This document shows positions 24,378 through 36,912 of a DNA stretch of 64,000 bases, piece after piece. The position numbers and the translations under genes were made by a program. The stretch lies in the NCBI RefSeq assembly GCF_031877795.1, contig NC_133971.1, forward strand, positions 48,041,642-48,105,641. Direction: 5' to 3'. Source of the DNA: Strix aluco (lineage: Eukaryota; Chordata; Aves; Strigiformes; Strigidae). The notes beneath the pieces were generated by a model, which saw only the letters and a list, made by a program, of their open reading frames with translations, had not been told where the DNA came from and did not search any database. How positions within the stretch are numbered: position 1 is the first letter of the stretch; each line of letters begins with the position of its first letter.

Positions 24378-26154
24378 TTTCTGTTAGTATCTGGTCAGAA
24401 TCACCCACATCTCCGCAGGAGATGAAATGAGTAGTAGTGGTGTACCTGTAGTGATACCAATGTTGTATGAGGCAAAAAATCCAAAGGATCATTCCTTAAA
24501 AAGAGTAAGATGAAAACGTGCACTTGCAGTGGACTTAAACCAGATGTTTTGCAGTTACTTCTCAGAAGCTCCAAAGGAACTTTTCTTTTGGAAAGACACA
24601 AATCAATTATAGTTTTAATGAAGGATCTAAGAAACAGTGCTGGTACTTTGAGATTCAGCTGTCATTATTCTCCTGAGCTTTTTCAAGGCTTAGGGGAGAC
24701 CTTTGGACAAAGTTTAGAAACTAGGGCTGTGAGAGTTGAGGGAGGGGGTGAAAAAGGGGATCTTCTACGGAACTCTAGTCTAATTCAGCAGACACTATTC
24801 TTTCTGTCAGATCCTAGGGCATTCGGTAAAATAGGGGCCTATTATCATAGCTATTCACTAGTTTATAATGGAACAGACTTCCAAGCAGCAGAACACTTAT
24901 CTGGGGAGAAAAAATATTTGTGTAAAGGCCAGTCAAGCAAATAAATTTTCAGTCCCTGTGCTTGCTTTACAGGATGTTACAGTACTTACATGAGACTACC
25001 ATTTTGCCATTTACAATGAAAGAAAATTTTCTTTATATGTTCAAAAAATAAATTTTCATACTTAATTCATGTGCCACTTAGATTTTAGCAGTGCTTTAGC
25101 AGTGCTAAAAATGCTTCTTTCTGAGTCATTTGCATATGTCATTAACCACATTCCTCCAAAAAGCATCCTTATCAATGAAATAACTATTATGGATTTTAAG
25201 GAATAAATGTCCAGAGATTCAGTGTTTCACAGTTATACTGAGACTCTCAATTCTAACTGAAATTGAGCACATTCTGTCTTCACATGATCATTATTTATAT
25301 ACTAGCACTCTCTTAGCAGTGTTTATTTCTGGAATTGAAGTCTCATGAAGGCCCAATAAACACCCTTAGCGTCATTTCTAGATTGGATATTGGAAATGGA
25401 CAAAAAGAAATCATTATATGTTCTAAAGGAAAGTAATCTTAAATTTTGTACTCTACAACATTATTGATTCATTAATGTTGCCTGAGGAGTACTTCTTACT
25501 GCAGTATGTATCATGTCTAATACTTGATTCCAATACTTGTCATTCCATTCTTCAGCAAGATATTAAACAAAATAAATCACCTTTGGCAGGATGAGAATTA
25601 AGATAAATGTCAAAACTGCTTCAATCAGAACTAAAAAAAAAGTATCTAAACATGCAAGATCTATGCCTTTAATCTTTGTGGCTCTAAATAACATATTATC
25701 TAAAAATTTCAAACATCAGAATTGCATTTTTGTGCAACTGCTACTCCAGCACAAAATATGTTTGTATAAATATAGACCTATGTAAAAAGATTAAATACTG
25801 GTGTAACAAAAACTGGCATGATGCTATCTTGGTGGCCAGCTCTTAATGGGGAAGTAGATGACTCAAAATGGTTGAAAAGAAGAAAATTAAATAAAAAAAT
25901 GGATAAATGCAAAGAAGAACCTGAGATCTCATTAATTCCAAACCAAAAATAATAGACAAGAATTTATGAGGATAAAGCTGGCCACTCACATTAGCTGGTC
26001 CAAGTGTTCCTTGTACCTAAGAACTTTAGATTTCAGCAAAATATAATACTTTCAATAATTTGTACCAGAGAATTAAAGGAGATTCAGATATGAGAATAAA
26101 TAGTGGCTTAAAAAATAATAATATTTACATCCCTAAAATCTAAAATTTAAATAT
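24378..26154. other. Unique non-coding DNA with one unassigned open frame
   Basis: A plus-strand open stretch of 144 codons at 24510-24944 has no recognised domain and no gene context. The rest is AT-rich with stops. A small tandem repeat of an 11-mer (TTTAGCAGTGC, twice) lies at 25084-25105. Confidence 0.45.
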
Positions 26155-26191
26155 TAGTAATAGCAATAATAATAATAGTAATAATAATAAA
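26155..26191. repeat. (TAA)n microsatellite, interrupted
   Basis: About twelve TAA/TAG/CAA triplets, imperfect. Simple repeat. Confidence 0.85.
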
Positions 26192-28329
26192 GACATCCAC
26201 CTCGTAAACTGACTGTTTCTATGAAGATTAGTACATGAACACAGAGCAGGAGAACTGCGGGTGATGTCTATAGTCTTTATCCTTCTACATCTATGTAATA
26301 AGCACATTTTTACCAAAGACATGAGTCCAGAGGGCACAAGAACAGAATCTATTACCTCTGCAGTTCATGCCTTTATGTTTCTGCCTGGAGCCCTAATCTT
26401 TCTGTCCTTAGAGACATCATTAAATTGCATTTCCTGTTTCAATCAAAATTAAAATATCATCCCTCAAGTATTGTACCGATGGCTATTTCATACTAATGGG
26501 GATCTGAAAAGATTTTGAAGACATCTTTTTGCTTAGGAATATTCACACTTAAATTACATATTCTGAGTAAATAAATCTATCCATGTCTCTGTTTTGTCAA
26601 TAAGATTCCCAAAAGGAAAATATACTAGTTTCTAGGGTAGGTTCTAGAAAGAATATCCATTAAATATTAATGCAGATAAGTAGAGATGATCATCTAGTAA
26701 CATTTGTTGGAAACCAATGAATACAAGAAGATATGAAGTTGTTCTATTTATCTGGGTAAAGTAAACTTTTTAGCATCAGTGCAGTTTCTGATTACGGCAA
26801 ATGACAAGGCCATAAGAATAAATTATTTTTTTCACTATGCCTTACAGAAGTCCTGGCAAAAGCCAGCTTATCTGTTACCTTTACTGTCTATCGTCAGTGA
26901 ATCTGGCTGTAAATTACTAAATGTTTTTCAAACATGACCATGAATTGTTAGTCAAAACTTATTTCAGTGATCTTCTTGAATAAAGAAAGATTCATCTCAT
27001 GTAGCTTCAGTTAAGTTAACCTTAAGTATCTAATCTAAATCAGCTTTCCATGTGCTCACGCTTTGTGCCAGTGAAAGGATGTATATCCAGAAGGTAATTC
27101 TAATTCTCACGTAATACAACTCAAATAATGAGAAAGAAACATTATTTGTTCTCAGTCCTTTTCCTCCTCACATCTCAGTGAGATCCTCCCAGGAACCAAT
27201 GATCCTGGTTCTTCTCTAATTCAGGAGCTGTCCTACAAGTAGCCAAACAGACATTAATTACTCAATTTGCTGTTGACTAGGACAAAACAACAATGGTCAG
27301 GAGAGAAGGTCTTATTTTAAGTAAATCCTTTTGCATTATGCTGTCAACAGAAAGTAGAATTAAAGTGAGAACAAATTATCTTTATACCTGTGGCAGGACA
27401 TACATATTTTCACCCTGCTAGGTATCCAGATTAAATGGAAGTGATAACCAAATCCCAAGCAATTTTATTTTTTTCTGCCCTTCATGAGGATTTTGTCCAC
27501 ACAGATAATAATCCGTTTTCATATGCATATGGGCTGAGCACAAATGAATTAAAAGCAAATTCAGATAATGTGTTCAATGGTGTTCCATGCTTGCCTGCAT
27601 GACAGACTATTTTTGTCTCAAATCTTCATTCAACAGAACAGACAATAGTCAACATTTGAAAATTTCACATTCTTTTAAGCTGTTCTACAGTGTTTTGATT
27701 ATAACTTTATATTATAAAATCTGACAGTGAAATTTTTTCTGCTTGAGTCATCCTGCTGTGTCAGGTAGCCTCTGTGGTAATATTCAAGCGTGCCCTAATG
27801 AGCATGACACAGCTCTCTGAAACCCTGACACATACATTGAAAGTGTAACGTTCACATTTACTCTTGGGCTCTCACCCACATTCTTTTACCATGTTACTTG
27901 CCCCTGGTTGATTATTAAATTAGTAATATTCAAATTCACAGCCTCCTATCCCATTTGACAGCTTCTCTCCCATTTATGGAAAGGTCATCTAGGTCACTCT
28001 CCTGCCTCTGTGGTTGAACAACCATGAGTAAACCTTTCCTGTCAAATTACTGTATGCTTCATGACCTCTAAAGATTAAGACTGTGAAACATATTCAAATG
28101 TTTTTCTGTTCTAAGGTTTCTTCTCATAACTAGCTTAAACAAGTCTTCATGCCATTTGGCAATTACTTCTTGTCCTTTTCAGTTCCACGGGGCTGCTGCT
28201 TCCAGTAGACTGAACCAGTTGGTTTCAAAAAGTACATGGTTAAAAACTGCTGAGGGAATGTAGGCAGTAAAGAAGAAGCACAGAAGATGTGTGTTATGTA
28301 AAGGAGATCCTTGACTAAGCAGAGATCTG
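26192..28329. other. Unique non-coding DNA, no gene seen
   Basis: AT-rich with no gene, LTR or LINE signature recognised. The ancient CR1 below may extend somewhat left of 28330, but I could not follow it. Confidence 0.5.
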
Positions 28330-30130
28330 GTGTGAACCCAAGGATATGGTTGTGGAGAATCTCTTCATCTAGGTCAAAGAGGATGCAACACTGATGATGT
28401 TGTGGCAGTGGTTTGTTACAGCCCACCTGGCTAAGATGATGTCTCTGAGGCTGTCTACTGACAATTAGCAAGAATCCCATGATCACAGCCATTGGTCCAT
28501 ATGGAGTACTTTGACCATCTGGACATCTGCTGAACGGGCAATAAAATTCTTAAAGTCACCCTAGAAGTGTATAGAGGGCACTGCTTATGATTTCCTAATG
28601 CAGATGCTAGAGGGGCCAACCAGGGAAACACTCTATTTGACCTGCTGGTCAACAAGGAAGAAATGGTTATGAATGTGATCACAGACAACAGTTTGGATTG
28701 CAGTTACCAGGAGAAGACTGAGATTGAGATTTGGAGAAAGGCTGAGAGGTAAGCATGGACTTGGACTCTAGACTTCAGGACAGCAGATTTTGGTTTATCT
28801 AGAATATTGCTGGGATAATGACCTTGGGATCTCCTACAAGGGGCACCCAGAATAGCTAGCTGACTTTTAAAGAAAACAGCTGCAGCCTAGGAGCAAAACA
28901 CCCCTTCATGCAGGAAGACTGGAAATTTAAATTAAAGGCCAGAATGGCTAGGCAGAGAACTTCTTAAAGAAATGATAGAAGAAATCATACAGGAAGTGAA
29001 AACAAAGACAGGAAACAAAGGAAGACTATAAAAACATTGCTCACACTGTTAAGGGCAAAAGTCACAAAACCTGATAGAGCTAAAACTAGTTAGGGACATA
29101 AAAGGTAACAAGAAGGGTTCTTACAAGTATGCTAGTATCACAAGGAAGTTCACAGAAAATAGATGCTGCTGAATGGGAGAGACTGACAGTTGATATGGAA
29201 AAAGCTAAATTATTTAAAGCCTTTTTCACCTCAGTCTTTGCAGGCAAAGCCTACTTTTTACCTTCTGCATGTATCAGCCTGTGTTTGGACGGAAGCAGGC
29301 AGGAGATCAACAAGTTAGGGACAACTTAAAGAAGCTGGACTTAAGTACAGGATATCAGATCGAATTCATCTGAAGGTGTTGAAGGAGCTGGCTGAAGTGA
29401 GCACAAGGCCACAATCATCTATTAAAATCACAGCAACCAAGAAAGGTCCTCAACAACTGGAAAAAGGCAAACATTACATGTTTGTAATCTCCCTTAAGAA
29501 GGGAGATCAGGGGAACTCTAAACCAGGCAGCCTCACCTTAGACACAGGGAAGATCACAGATGACACTCATTTGGAATCCATTTCCAAACACACAGAAGAC
29601 AACGCAGTCATCAGGAGCAATACACACAAATTTACCAATGGGAAATCATACTCCACCAGCCTTAATGACTTCTATGACGACATATGGGATCAGTACTGGT
29701 GCCCCTTCATCAGGGACCTGGATGAAAACACAGAATGCAATCTTGACAAATTTCTGGATGATGTTTTGTAAGAGGAGTGGCTGACAGAATGAATAGCTAC
29801 AATTCAATTGAGCAGGATCTTGGGAAATTTATGGATTGCACAAAAAGAAGCCTTATGAAGTTTAACAAGGGCCAAGCTCTGCACCTGGGGTGGAATAGCT
29901 GTGGCTGATGGGGACTGATTAGCTGAGCAGCAGCCAGGCTGAAAGGACTTGAGGGTGATGGTTGACCACAAGGTCAACAACATGTTCTTGCCCTGAGCTA
30001 GATGAATTTGCAGAATGCTTAGCAGAGGACTACAAGGGGCCTAAAAGCACAAGACTGGCATGGAGAGGTTGAGTGAGCTAAGTTGTTTTTAGTCTGGCAA
30101 AGTTAAAACTAAGGGCCATAATTGAAGTAC
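28330..30130 (+). pseudogene. Ancient CR1 ORF2 fragment with internal deletion
   Basis: A heavily decayed CR1-type ORF2 on the plus strand, recognisable only by translated motifs in several frames. The endonuclease end is at about 28380-28520, with DDVVAVVCYSPPG (for the VGVYYRPP block) and later DHLDIC. The linker ADFGLSRILLG lies near 28790. The reverse transcriptase begins with EWERLTVDMEKAKLFKAFF near 29170 and continues with KELAEVSTRPQSSI and the SLTLDTGKITDDTHLESISK region. At about 29670-29690 the reading jumps from LNDFYDD to RDLDENTECNLDKFLDDV. Roughly 100 codons, including motif A, are therefore missing, while the ADD box survives only as LDD. Weak similarity continues to about 30110. 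Much older than the other CR1 copies here. Confidence 0.8.
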
Positions 30131-32021
30131 AGTTGTAAAAATAGCAGAATTAAACTGTTTGTAGCAGTAGCAGACAATATGAAAATTGGTTTTCATATAG
30201 ATCAATTTACATTTATCTTCACTGAATTTCATCTGTCATAACCAGTCACTCAGGCCACTCATATTTAATACCTTTAGTAACAGTATGATCAGAAAATTTA
30301 CCAAATAACTATTCACTACTTTTCCATCATATTCACATGTTTACACATATTTTGAGAAGCATGGATTGCATGGATGTCCCATGGAACTTCACTCATGGCC
30401 TCTTTTCACTGTGAAAACTGACCATAGAAATATCACCCTTTTCTCCCATATTTTAGCGTTTCTTTAATGAATGCAGGAACTTTCCTCTTAGTCAGCTGCA
30501 TTGCTTCCTCTGTGTTTGCTCTTAGCCAGCTGCGGTTTCCTGAAGTGTTTGGTGACATTGACATTGTTAAATACCTTCTAGATTTTTTAAAAAAGGGTAT
30601 TATTATTGTTTCAACTGATTTGCCCAGTACTGACTTAATGATCTAAACTCTTCTTTCAAACTCCCTCACATTCACTTTTAAATTGGCAACATATTTGTAA
30701 CCTCACATCTCAAAGCTATCAACATAGTTTTAAACAATGAATTTCACACCACAGTTATCATTTTGACTATTTCACCCGAGTGCCTTTAAAAACTTTAGGT
30801 GTATGTCTTGATATTTTCATTTTACAACACCTCATACTGACACAGTATGACTTCACATGAGTTACCCAGAGAGAATGAGAATATACCAAAATGCTTCTAC
30901 AGCAAAAGAAGAATTCAAATGTTAAGACAATTTTGTTCCTGTAACTCCTTCTCAGTGCTTCTGTTTCCCTTGATTGTCTTGGTGGTAGACTCTGCCAGAC
31001 TTCCTGTTGCTGCTATTGTAGTAATAGAATTTCTTAACTCTTGTGTTTCTTGCAACTATTTCGGTTAATAAATCTTTCACGTATCTTGTGATTATTTTGA
31101 TTTGCATTGCTGTGGATTATTTTTAAAAAATTATATTTAGTCCTAATAAGTTTACAGCCCTTACATTTTCTTTAAAAATCTTCAGCTATCTGAAGGATGC
31201 CTTCTTGTTCTCAGCAGTCTCCGATAGACTGCTGCTTAACCACACAGGCTCCCTTTCGCCCTTTCTCAAGCCTTTCTTGCTAAGCAGGATGTATTTCCTC
31301 CTCTGCCTTCAACACAATATCTTAAATAGCCTCTGTGCCATCTGTCATGACTTAACTCTCTTAGTGATTCCTCACAGATTCTTCCTTACAGGAGGCCTTC
31401 TCCTTTCTGAAGTTGAGAACAACTGGGGAGATTTCTTGGCTTCTGCAGCCCTTCAAGGATATTGAATCTAGAGGGAGATTCACCTGAAGTATTTTGAACT
31501 ACATCCACGTGGCTTTTGCTTCTTCTCTCATGGGATCTTCACCTATTCAGTCCACAAAAATCAGCCATTTAGTCTCAGCAGGCCTCTAGGGAAATTTACT
31601 GTGTGCAAGTGTCACTCTGTTCAATCCTATTTTCTCTGTAAGGCTCAGTTCCTTCCAACTCATTCCTACAGTTTTCCCCCAGTTAAGTGTGTCATCTCAA
31701 ACTACATGCTCGACTTTCCCCACTCTTTAGCTGGATTCCATTGTGATCTCAATTTGTCAACCCTTCTTTACAGTCTCCTGTATTCACAAGGACTCCTTGG
31801 TTCCTCTTAAGGATGTACTTTCTCCTTACACCATTTTTGCAGTTATACATGAAAATACTCCCTTTCAGCCACTCTGTAACTCAGGGAGGGTAATTGCAGA
31901 GATGTTGGTCTACTGCACAATGCTGTCGAACCATTGTTGTGGACATTTGTTAAATAAGTAACTCTTAAACCTACTAAAGGATAATGGTACTTAAAAACGG
32001 TCAACATAAACTCCATAATTT
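30131..32021. other. Non-coding DNA, C/T-rich part may be a decayed repeat
   Basis: 30131-31190 is AT-rich with nothing recognised. 31190-31960 is pyrimidine-rich and reads like old antisense repeat DNA. It has several plus-strand open stretches of 69-86 codons without domains. A few short words recall antisense CR1 ORF2, but I cannot align it securely. Confidence 0.35.
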
Positions 32022-33390
32022 ATCATAGAATCATAGAAACATGGAATAGTTTGGGTTGGAAGAGACCTTTAAAGGTCATCTAGTCCAAACCCCTGCAATG
32101 ATCAGGGACACCTTCAACTAGATCACATTGCTCAGAGCCCAGTCCAACCTGAATTTGAATGTTTTCAGGGATAGGGATCTACCGCCTCTCTGGGGAACCC
32201 ATTCCAGTGTTTCACCACCCTCATTGTAAAAAATTTCTTCCTTATATCTAGTCTGAATCTATTTTCCTTTAGTTTAAAACTACCACCCATTGTCCTATCG
32301 CAACAGGCCCTACTAAAAACTCTGTCCCCATCTTTCTTATAAGTCCCCTTTAAGTACTGAAGGGGTGCAATAAGGTTTCCCTGAATCTTCCCCAGGCTGA
32401 ACAACGCCAACTCTCTCAAGCTTTACTCACAGGAGAGTTGTTCCATCCCTCTGATCATCTTTGTGTTCATCCTCTGGACCTGCTCCAACAGTTCCATGTC
32501 TGTTCTGTACTGAGGACTCCAGAGCTGCACAGAGTACTCTAGGTGGGGTCTCACTAGAGTGGAGTAGAAGGGGAGAATCACCTCCCTCCACCTGCTGGCC
32601 ACACTTCTCTTGATGCAGCCCAGGATACAGTTGGCTTTCTGGCTGCAAGTGCACATTGCTGGGTCATGCCCAGGTTTTCATCCACCAATATCCCCAAGTT
32701 CTTCTCCACAGGGTTGCTCTCAATCCATTCATGTCCCCATGGATACTGGGGGTTGCCCCAACTCAGGTGTAGGACCTTGCACTTGTCTTTGTTGAACCTC
32801 ATGAGGTTCAAATGGGCCCACTTCTCAAGATTGTCTAGGTTGCTCTGGTCGGCATCCCATCCCTCAGACGTGTCAACTGCACCACTCAGCTTGGTGTCAT
32901 CTGTAAACTTGCTAAAGGTGCACTTGATCCCACCGTCTACATCATTGATGAAGATATTAAATAGTACTGGTCCAAGTACAGACACCTGAGGGACACCACC
33001 TGTGTGACACTGAGCCATTGTCTACTACTCGCTGGATGCAACCATACAAACAGTTCCTCATCCACTGAACAGTACATCAATCAAATACATATCTCTACAA
33101 TTTAGAAGGAAGGATGTTGTGGGGGTCCATGTCAAAGGCCTTACAGAAGTCCAGATAGATGACATCTGTAGCTCTTCCTTGTTCACTGATACAGTCACTC
33201 CATCACAGAAGGCCACTAGGTTGGTCAGGCAGGACGTGTCCTTGGTGAAGCCATGTTGACTGTTTCAAACCATCTCTCTGTCGTCCATGTGCATTATCAT
33301 ATCTTCTAGGAGTATCTGCTTCACAACCTTCCCAAGCACAGTGGTGAGGCTGACAGGTTGGTAGTTCCCTGGGTCTTCCTGGGATTTAGA
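32022..33390 (-). mobile_element. CR1 LINE, 5'-truncated, minus strand
   Basis: The 3' tail is at the left (minus strand CTATGATTCTATGAT), followed upward by the 3' UTR and the C-terminal two thirds of the reverse transcriptase ORF. The copy ends near 33390, inside the reverse transcriptase region upstream of motif A. Short homologous segments downstream of the ORF2 end match the plus-strand copy at 58404-59208 almost base for base, so both belong to one subfamily, distinct from the 2.86-kb and 62.86-kb copies. Confidence 0.94.
32165..33018 (-). pseudogene. CR1 reverse transcriptase C-terminal part, broken
   Basis: Minus-strand reading from 33018 gives [20 protein letters not shown] and then the catalytic box region [12 protein letters not shown], with Ala of FADD replaced by Thr. 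A frameshift near 32600-32650 leads to the next segment, [20 protein letters not shown] and WSPQYRTDMELLEQVQR. This ends at a TAA at 32423-32425 after EQLSCE. The same frame continues with SLRELALFSLGKIQGNL and ends at 32165. This is the C-terminal region of CR1 ORF2, following the catalytic domain. The TAA is shared with the copy at 58404-59208. Confidence 0.85.
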
Positions 33391-33803
33391 TCATGTTAAG
33401 CCTACAGCTTCTTTCCCAACATCCTTTAAATTTTGCCCTAGAAACTCCTGTCTCCTTTTTTTCTGCCACATACATCCAAGCAGGTCCATGTCCCCTGACT
33501 CCTCCTCACTGTTGGCTAGCAGACACCGCCCTCATACCCGATAGGTGTTACCTCACAGTGGGCAGGCATGTTCCCATACAGCTGTCCCCTGATGGGTTCT
33601 GGTCCTGCCAGATGCATGAGCAACAGCCTCCTACCTTCAACAGGAGCTTCAGGGCAGGCCCATGGCTGCCCTCCTCTCATCTCTCCCCAGGCAATACCCT
33701 CCCACACCAAAACTGGCATGGTTATCTTATGGACAGGTTTTATTTATAATGTCACTGGAGAGCCTTACTATGTACTGAGCAGGTACCATTAAAAAAAAAA
33801 AAA
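33391..33803. other. GC-rich patch ending in an A-run, origin unclear
   Basis: The patch lies directly beside the 5' truncation point of the 32-kb CR1. It is GC-richer than its surroundings and has a plus-strand open stretch of 118 codons (33393-33749) without a recognisable domain. It ends in ATT followed by about 14 A at 33790-33803. A retroposed transcript fragment is possible, but no AATAAA at the right distance and no flanking duplication were found. Confidence 0.3.
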
Positions 33804-35566
33804 ATCTGTACTTTGAGGATATTCATGTCATGTGACACTTGGAGCGACTGTATCAGGAGAGGGACACCTTTATAACATCATGGTGATTACCAGATTTTTG
33901 CAATCTTTTGCTTTCCCTTTACAAAATAGCTACTTTAACATATCCTTATTTTTCTCATGAATGATGGTGGCCCTTGCCTGTAAAAAAATACAAGTGCTGA
34001 AAGTATGTTTTGTAGACACATCCAGAACTATCAGCTTTTTCTTTTGCATACTTCATCATTTCAAGCACTGGTTGCTTCAGACAGCTTTTCAGATGACAGA
34101 TAATGAAACGCTGCACTATTCTAGAACAACTTCTGCAGGCACTTCTTATATACACAGGATCCATAAACCTACAAAAGGACCTATCAGTCACCATAATATC
34201 ATCTTAGTTGAAAAAGTTCTGCTGGTCTTGTCAAAATGTTTAGCCTAAGATAATGGAAAAAACACAACTTTTTGTTGTTTAATGAGATAATCTAATTGTC
34301 TTCTCTGGTTTTAAACTTTATGAAAAAATACTTCAGATTTGCCAACAATTTCTGAAATTCCAGTGGAGTTTTATTATCCTCTGTTGAAATGTTATCTCAG
34401 GGGAATATCTGTATAGTATACAGACATCAGCTCAATTTATATCACAACATTGAATACTTACCTAAAGATTTAATTATTTAAATCTACAAAAAATCAAGAA
34501 ATCTGGATTTACCCCAGTGTCATTGGTAGCGGTAGAAGACACGATACATGTGAGTGCATTTGTGTGCACATGCGCTGAAAGTTACCTCCCAGTGTGAAAC
34601 GCCATTTAATTCAGAGCTGTAAACAGCACGTGATTGATGAGAACCATGATTTGCAGTGTCCTCTTGCAACTACATTTGTCACTTAATTTAGCCCTACATG
34701 TTGGTATATGTTTATTATTTTTGCATTACTCACATTGTGTAAAATCACTCCTGGGACCAGGTCATTATTTTTCATATGTGCTGTATTTTTCTGAAGAAAA
34801 TTGTTCATTGTTTCAGGTGGTTTTTCTACAATAAAAATTTCACACACAAACTGATCTAGAACTCAGCACAGCAGAAAAGTATTTGCAAGTAGTAACAAAT
34901 TATTCACTAGATTTTTATTGGGCTGTTTTCAAATAGAGATGAATGCATTCTGTTCACAAAAATAAGAGCTTTTCCAAATATTACTATTAGATAATAATGG
35001 AAGTGCTCAAATTATAATTCTGAAATTTTCTCATTGTTTCAATAATGTTGTCCCTTCTTTAAACAACTCTGAATATTAGTTTCAAAGAGTAAGCTCTCCA
35101 ATTTTCAAATACAGGTTATCCAAAGAGGGAGCAAAACAAAGCCCATGCAAGTTGTGTGTCCAAGTATGTTATTCTAATGACACAGAAATGAAATCACACT
35201 TAAAAGACTGTAAACCAACCATAAGCTAAAATGTGTAGGAACAAAACACAGCCATCATTCTTTAACAAATACAAAGGTTTCATTTATCCACTGCACCAAT
35301 GGAAATTGATCACTAAATTTCTTTAAAGAGTCAAACCATGAGATGATCCCAAGTTTTGCCAAATGAGGGAGGCTAACATACACTTAATTGTTTCATTTGT
35401 GATTTCCTGACAAACTGTAAAAGCTATTTATGGCTTCAGAGTCACAAGCAAAGACAGAGCTGAGGTCTTGATCCAAAAAATACAATAACATAAGCATCTT
35501 TTGCAGTAACAGTACTTGTGGCACTTACTTCAGCAGAGCTGGCATTTCATTCATCAGCAGGTAAGG
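33804..35566. other. Unique non-coding DNA, no gene seen
   Basis: AT-rich. Overlapping open stretches of 79-95 codons on both strands at 33955-34248 have no family motif. Confidence 0.55.
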
Positions 35567-35613
35567 GTGCGCATGCGTGCACACACACACAAACACACAC
35601 GCATACACTAGTT
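35567..35613. repeat. Alternating purine-pyrimidine (GC/CA)n tract
   Basis: Strict purine-pyrimidine alternation over 35567-35590 (GTGCGCATGCGTGC then CA units), followed by an imperfect CA run. Simple repeat with a GC-rich head. Confidence 0.88.
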
Positions 35614-36125
35614 AGTACATTAGAGCAGAGCAACACATTTTTATATTTGGTCTTTACAAAGTTAACCCACAGATTAAAAAAGGATTGAATTTTCTATTAT
35701 TTGTTGTTGAAATATCATTTTTCTGTTAGTGAGCACTTAATAGGTTCCATAAAACAATGAAAATAAAGAAAAAACTATTCGGCTTTATAAATTAGATACA
35801 TATGATTGGATTAAAGAAGAATGTTTTAAGTGAACTGGGAATCACATGCTTTACTTTTCTCTTAAAATTACACACAGGCTAATGGACTAATAAAAAAGGA
35901 AAAAATATATTTTTATTCAAAACAGCTCTATCATTGAAATGTTCAATAACTTCATAACAAAACACTGCAGTAGATGGATAACAATGACTGTTCTTAACTG
36001 TAAACTGTAGATTGTTCTAAGGAACACGCTCTTATTCTGTAGCTTCTCAAATTGTTTGTGATCAAATAGTATCAGCTTCAGGGCCTTGTCATTATGCTAA
36101 AACAAACAAAACACAAAAAGTCCTA

Positions 36126-36172
36126 ACACACACACACACACCCCCCAAAAAAAAACCAAACCCCAAAAAACT
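36126..36172. repeat. (CA)n followed by C/A-rich tract
   Basis: About eight CA units, then runs of C and A. Low-complexity sequence. Confidence 0.85.
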
Positions 36173-36865
36173 AAACCAGTTTTTGAATAAAATGAGGCAG
36201 CTGACAAAAGGTCTCTGTATAACCTGGGAAACCACCAGTATTAGACTACGTTCCTTTCATTCTTAAACATCCAAATCTTAAGTTGCTAAAACTCACTGAT
36301 AATAAAAAAATCTGTCCCATTATATATTTAGATTTATTCGTGCGGATATTAAAATAAACTATGTTCTGAAATTAAGAGTTAAAATACCTCCTCTTGTTTT
36401 CCATACATATTTGCCTGTATAAATATACTTCATCATTTTACAAATTACAATGTTTATATTAAAGCTTTCGGTCAGCAAATCATTACATCTTAACATGAAC
36501 AAACAATTCCTGTGTTTTGGTTCTGTCTTTAAACCATGTTTGGAGATAATGAAAACCATCCAAAATGAGTGACTGCAAATAATATAAACAACACATTTAT
36601 TTAGAAAAATAAACTGAAAATGCTGCTTGTCTGTTAGATTTCTCCATGAAGTATAGACAAATGGCTAGAAAAATTTTAATGTCAAATACATATTACAAAT
36701 GACTTCTTTAACAGTAACTGGGACTATAATGTCTATGTTCAGTAAGAGTATTTTTGATGTATAATTCAATAGACTAAATTTCTTGGTTGCTAATATGATA
36801 AAAAATGGATGCTATTAAAAAAGATTATATCCCCTTTTTAAATACACCTTATCACGTTGATGCTT
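36173..36865. other. Unique non-coding DNA
   Basis: AT-rich with no coding or mobile-element signature. Confidence 0.55.
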
Positions 36866-36912
36866 TATCATATATATACATATATATATATGTATGTATA
36901 TGTATGTATTTA
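36866..36912. repeat. AT/TATG microsatellite with a 20-bp perfect palindrome
   Basis: The palindrome ATACATATATATATATGTAT lies at 36876-36895, followed by TATG/TGTA units. Simple repeat. Confidence 0.88.

Noticed and set aside
23857..24492. 211-codon minus-strand and 162-codon plus-strand open frames
   Set aside because: Both are translations of the pyrimidine/purine microsatellite and are open only because its units lack stop codons.
24510..24944. 144-codon plus-strand open frame next to the pyrimidine tract
   Set aside because: No family motif and no gene structure; kept only as a note in the non-coding entry.
32610..32989. Plus-strand open frames over the 32-kb CR1
   Set aside because: Antisense to the CR1 reverse transcriptase; no independent protein signature.
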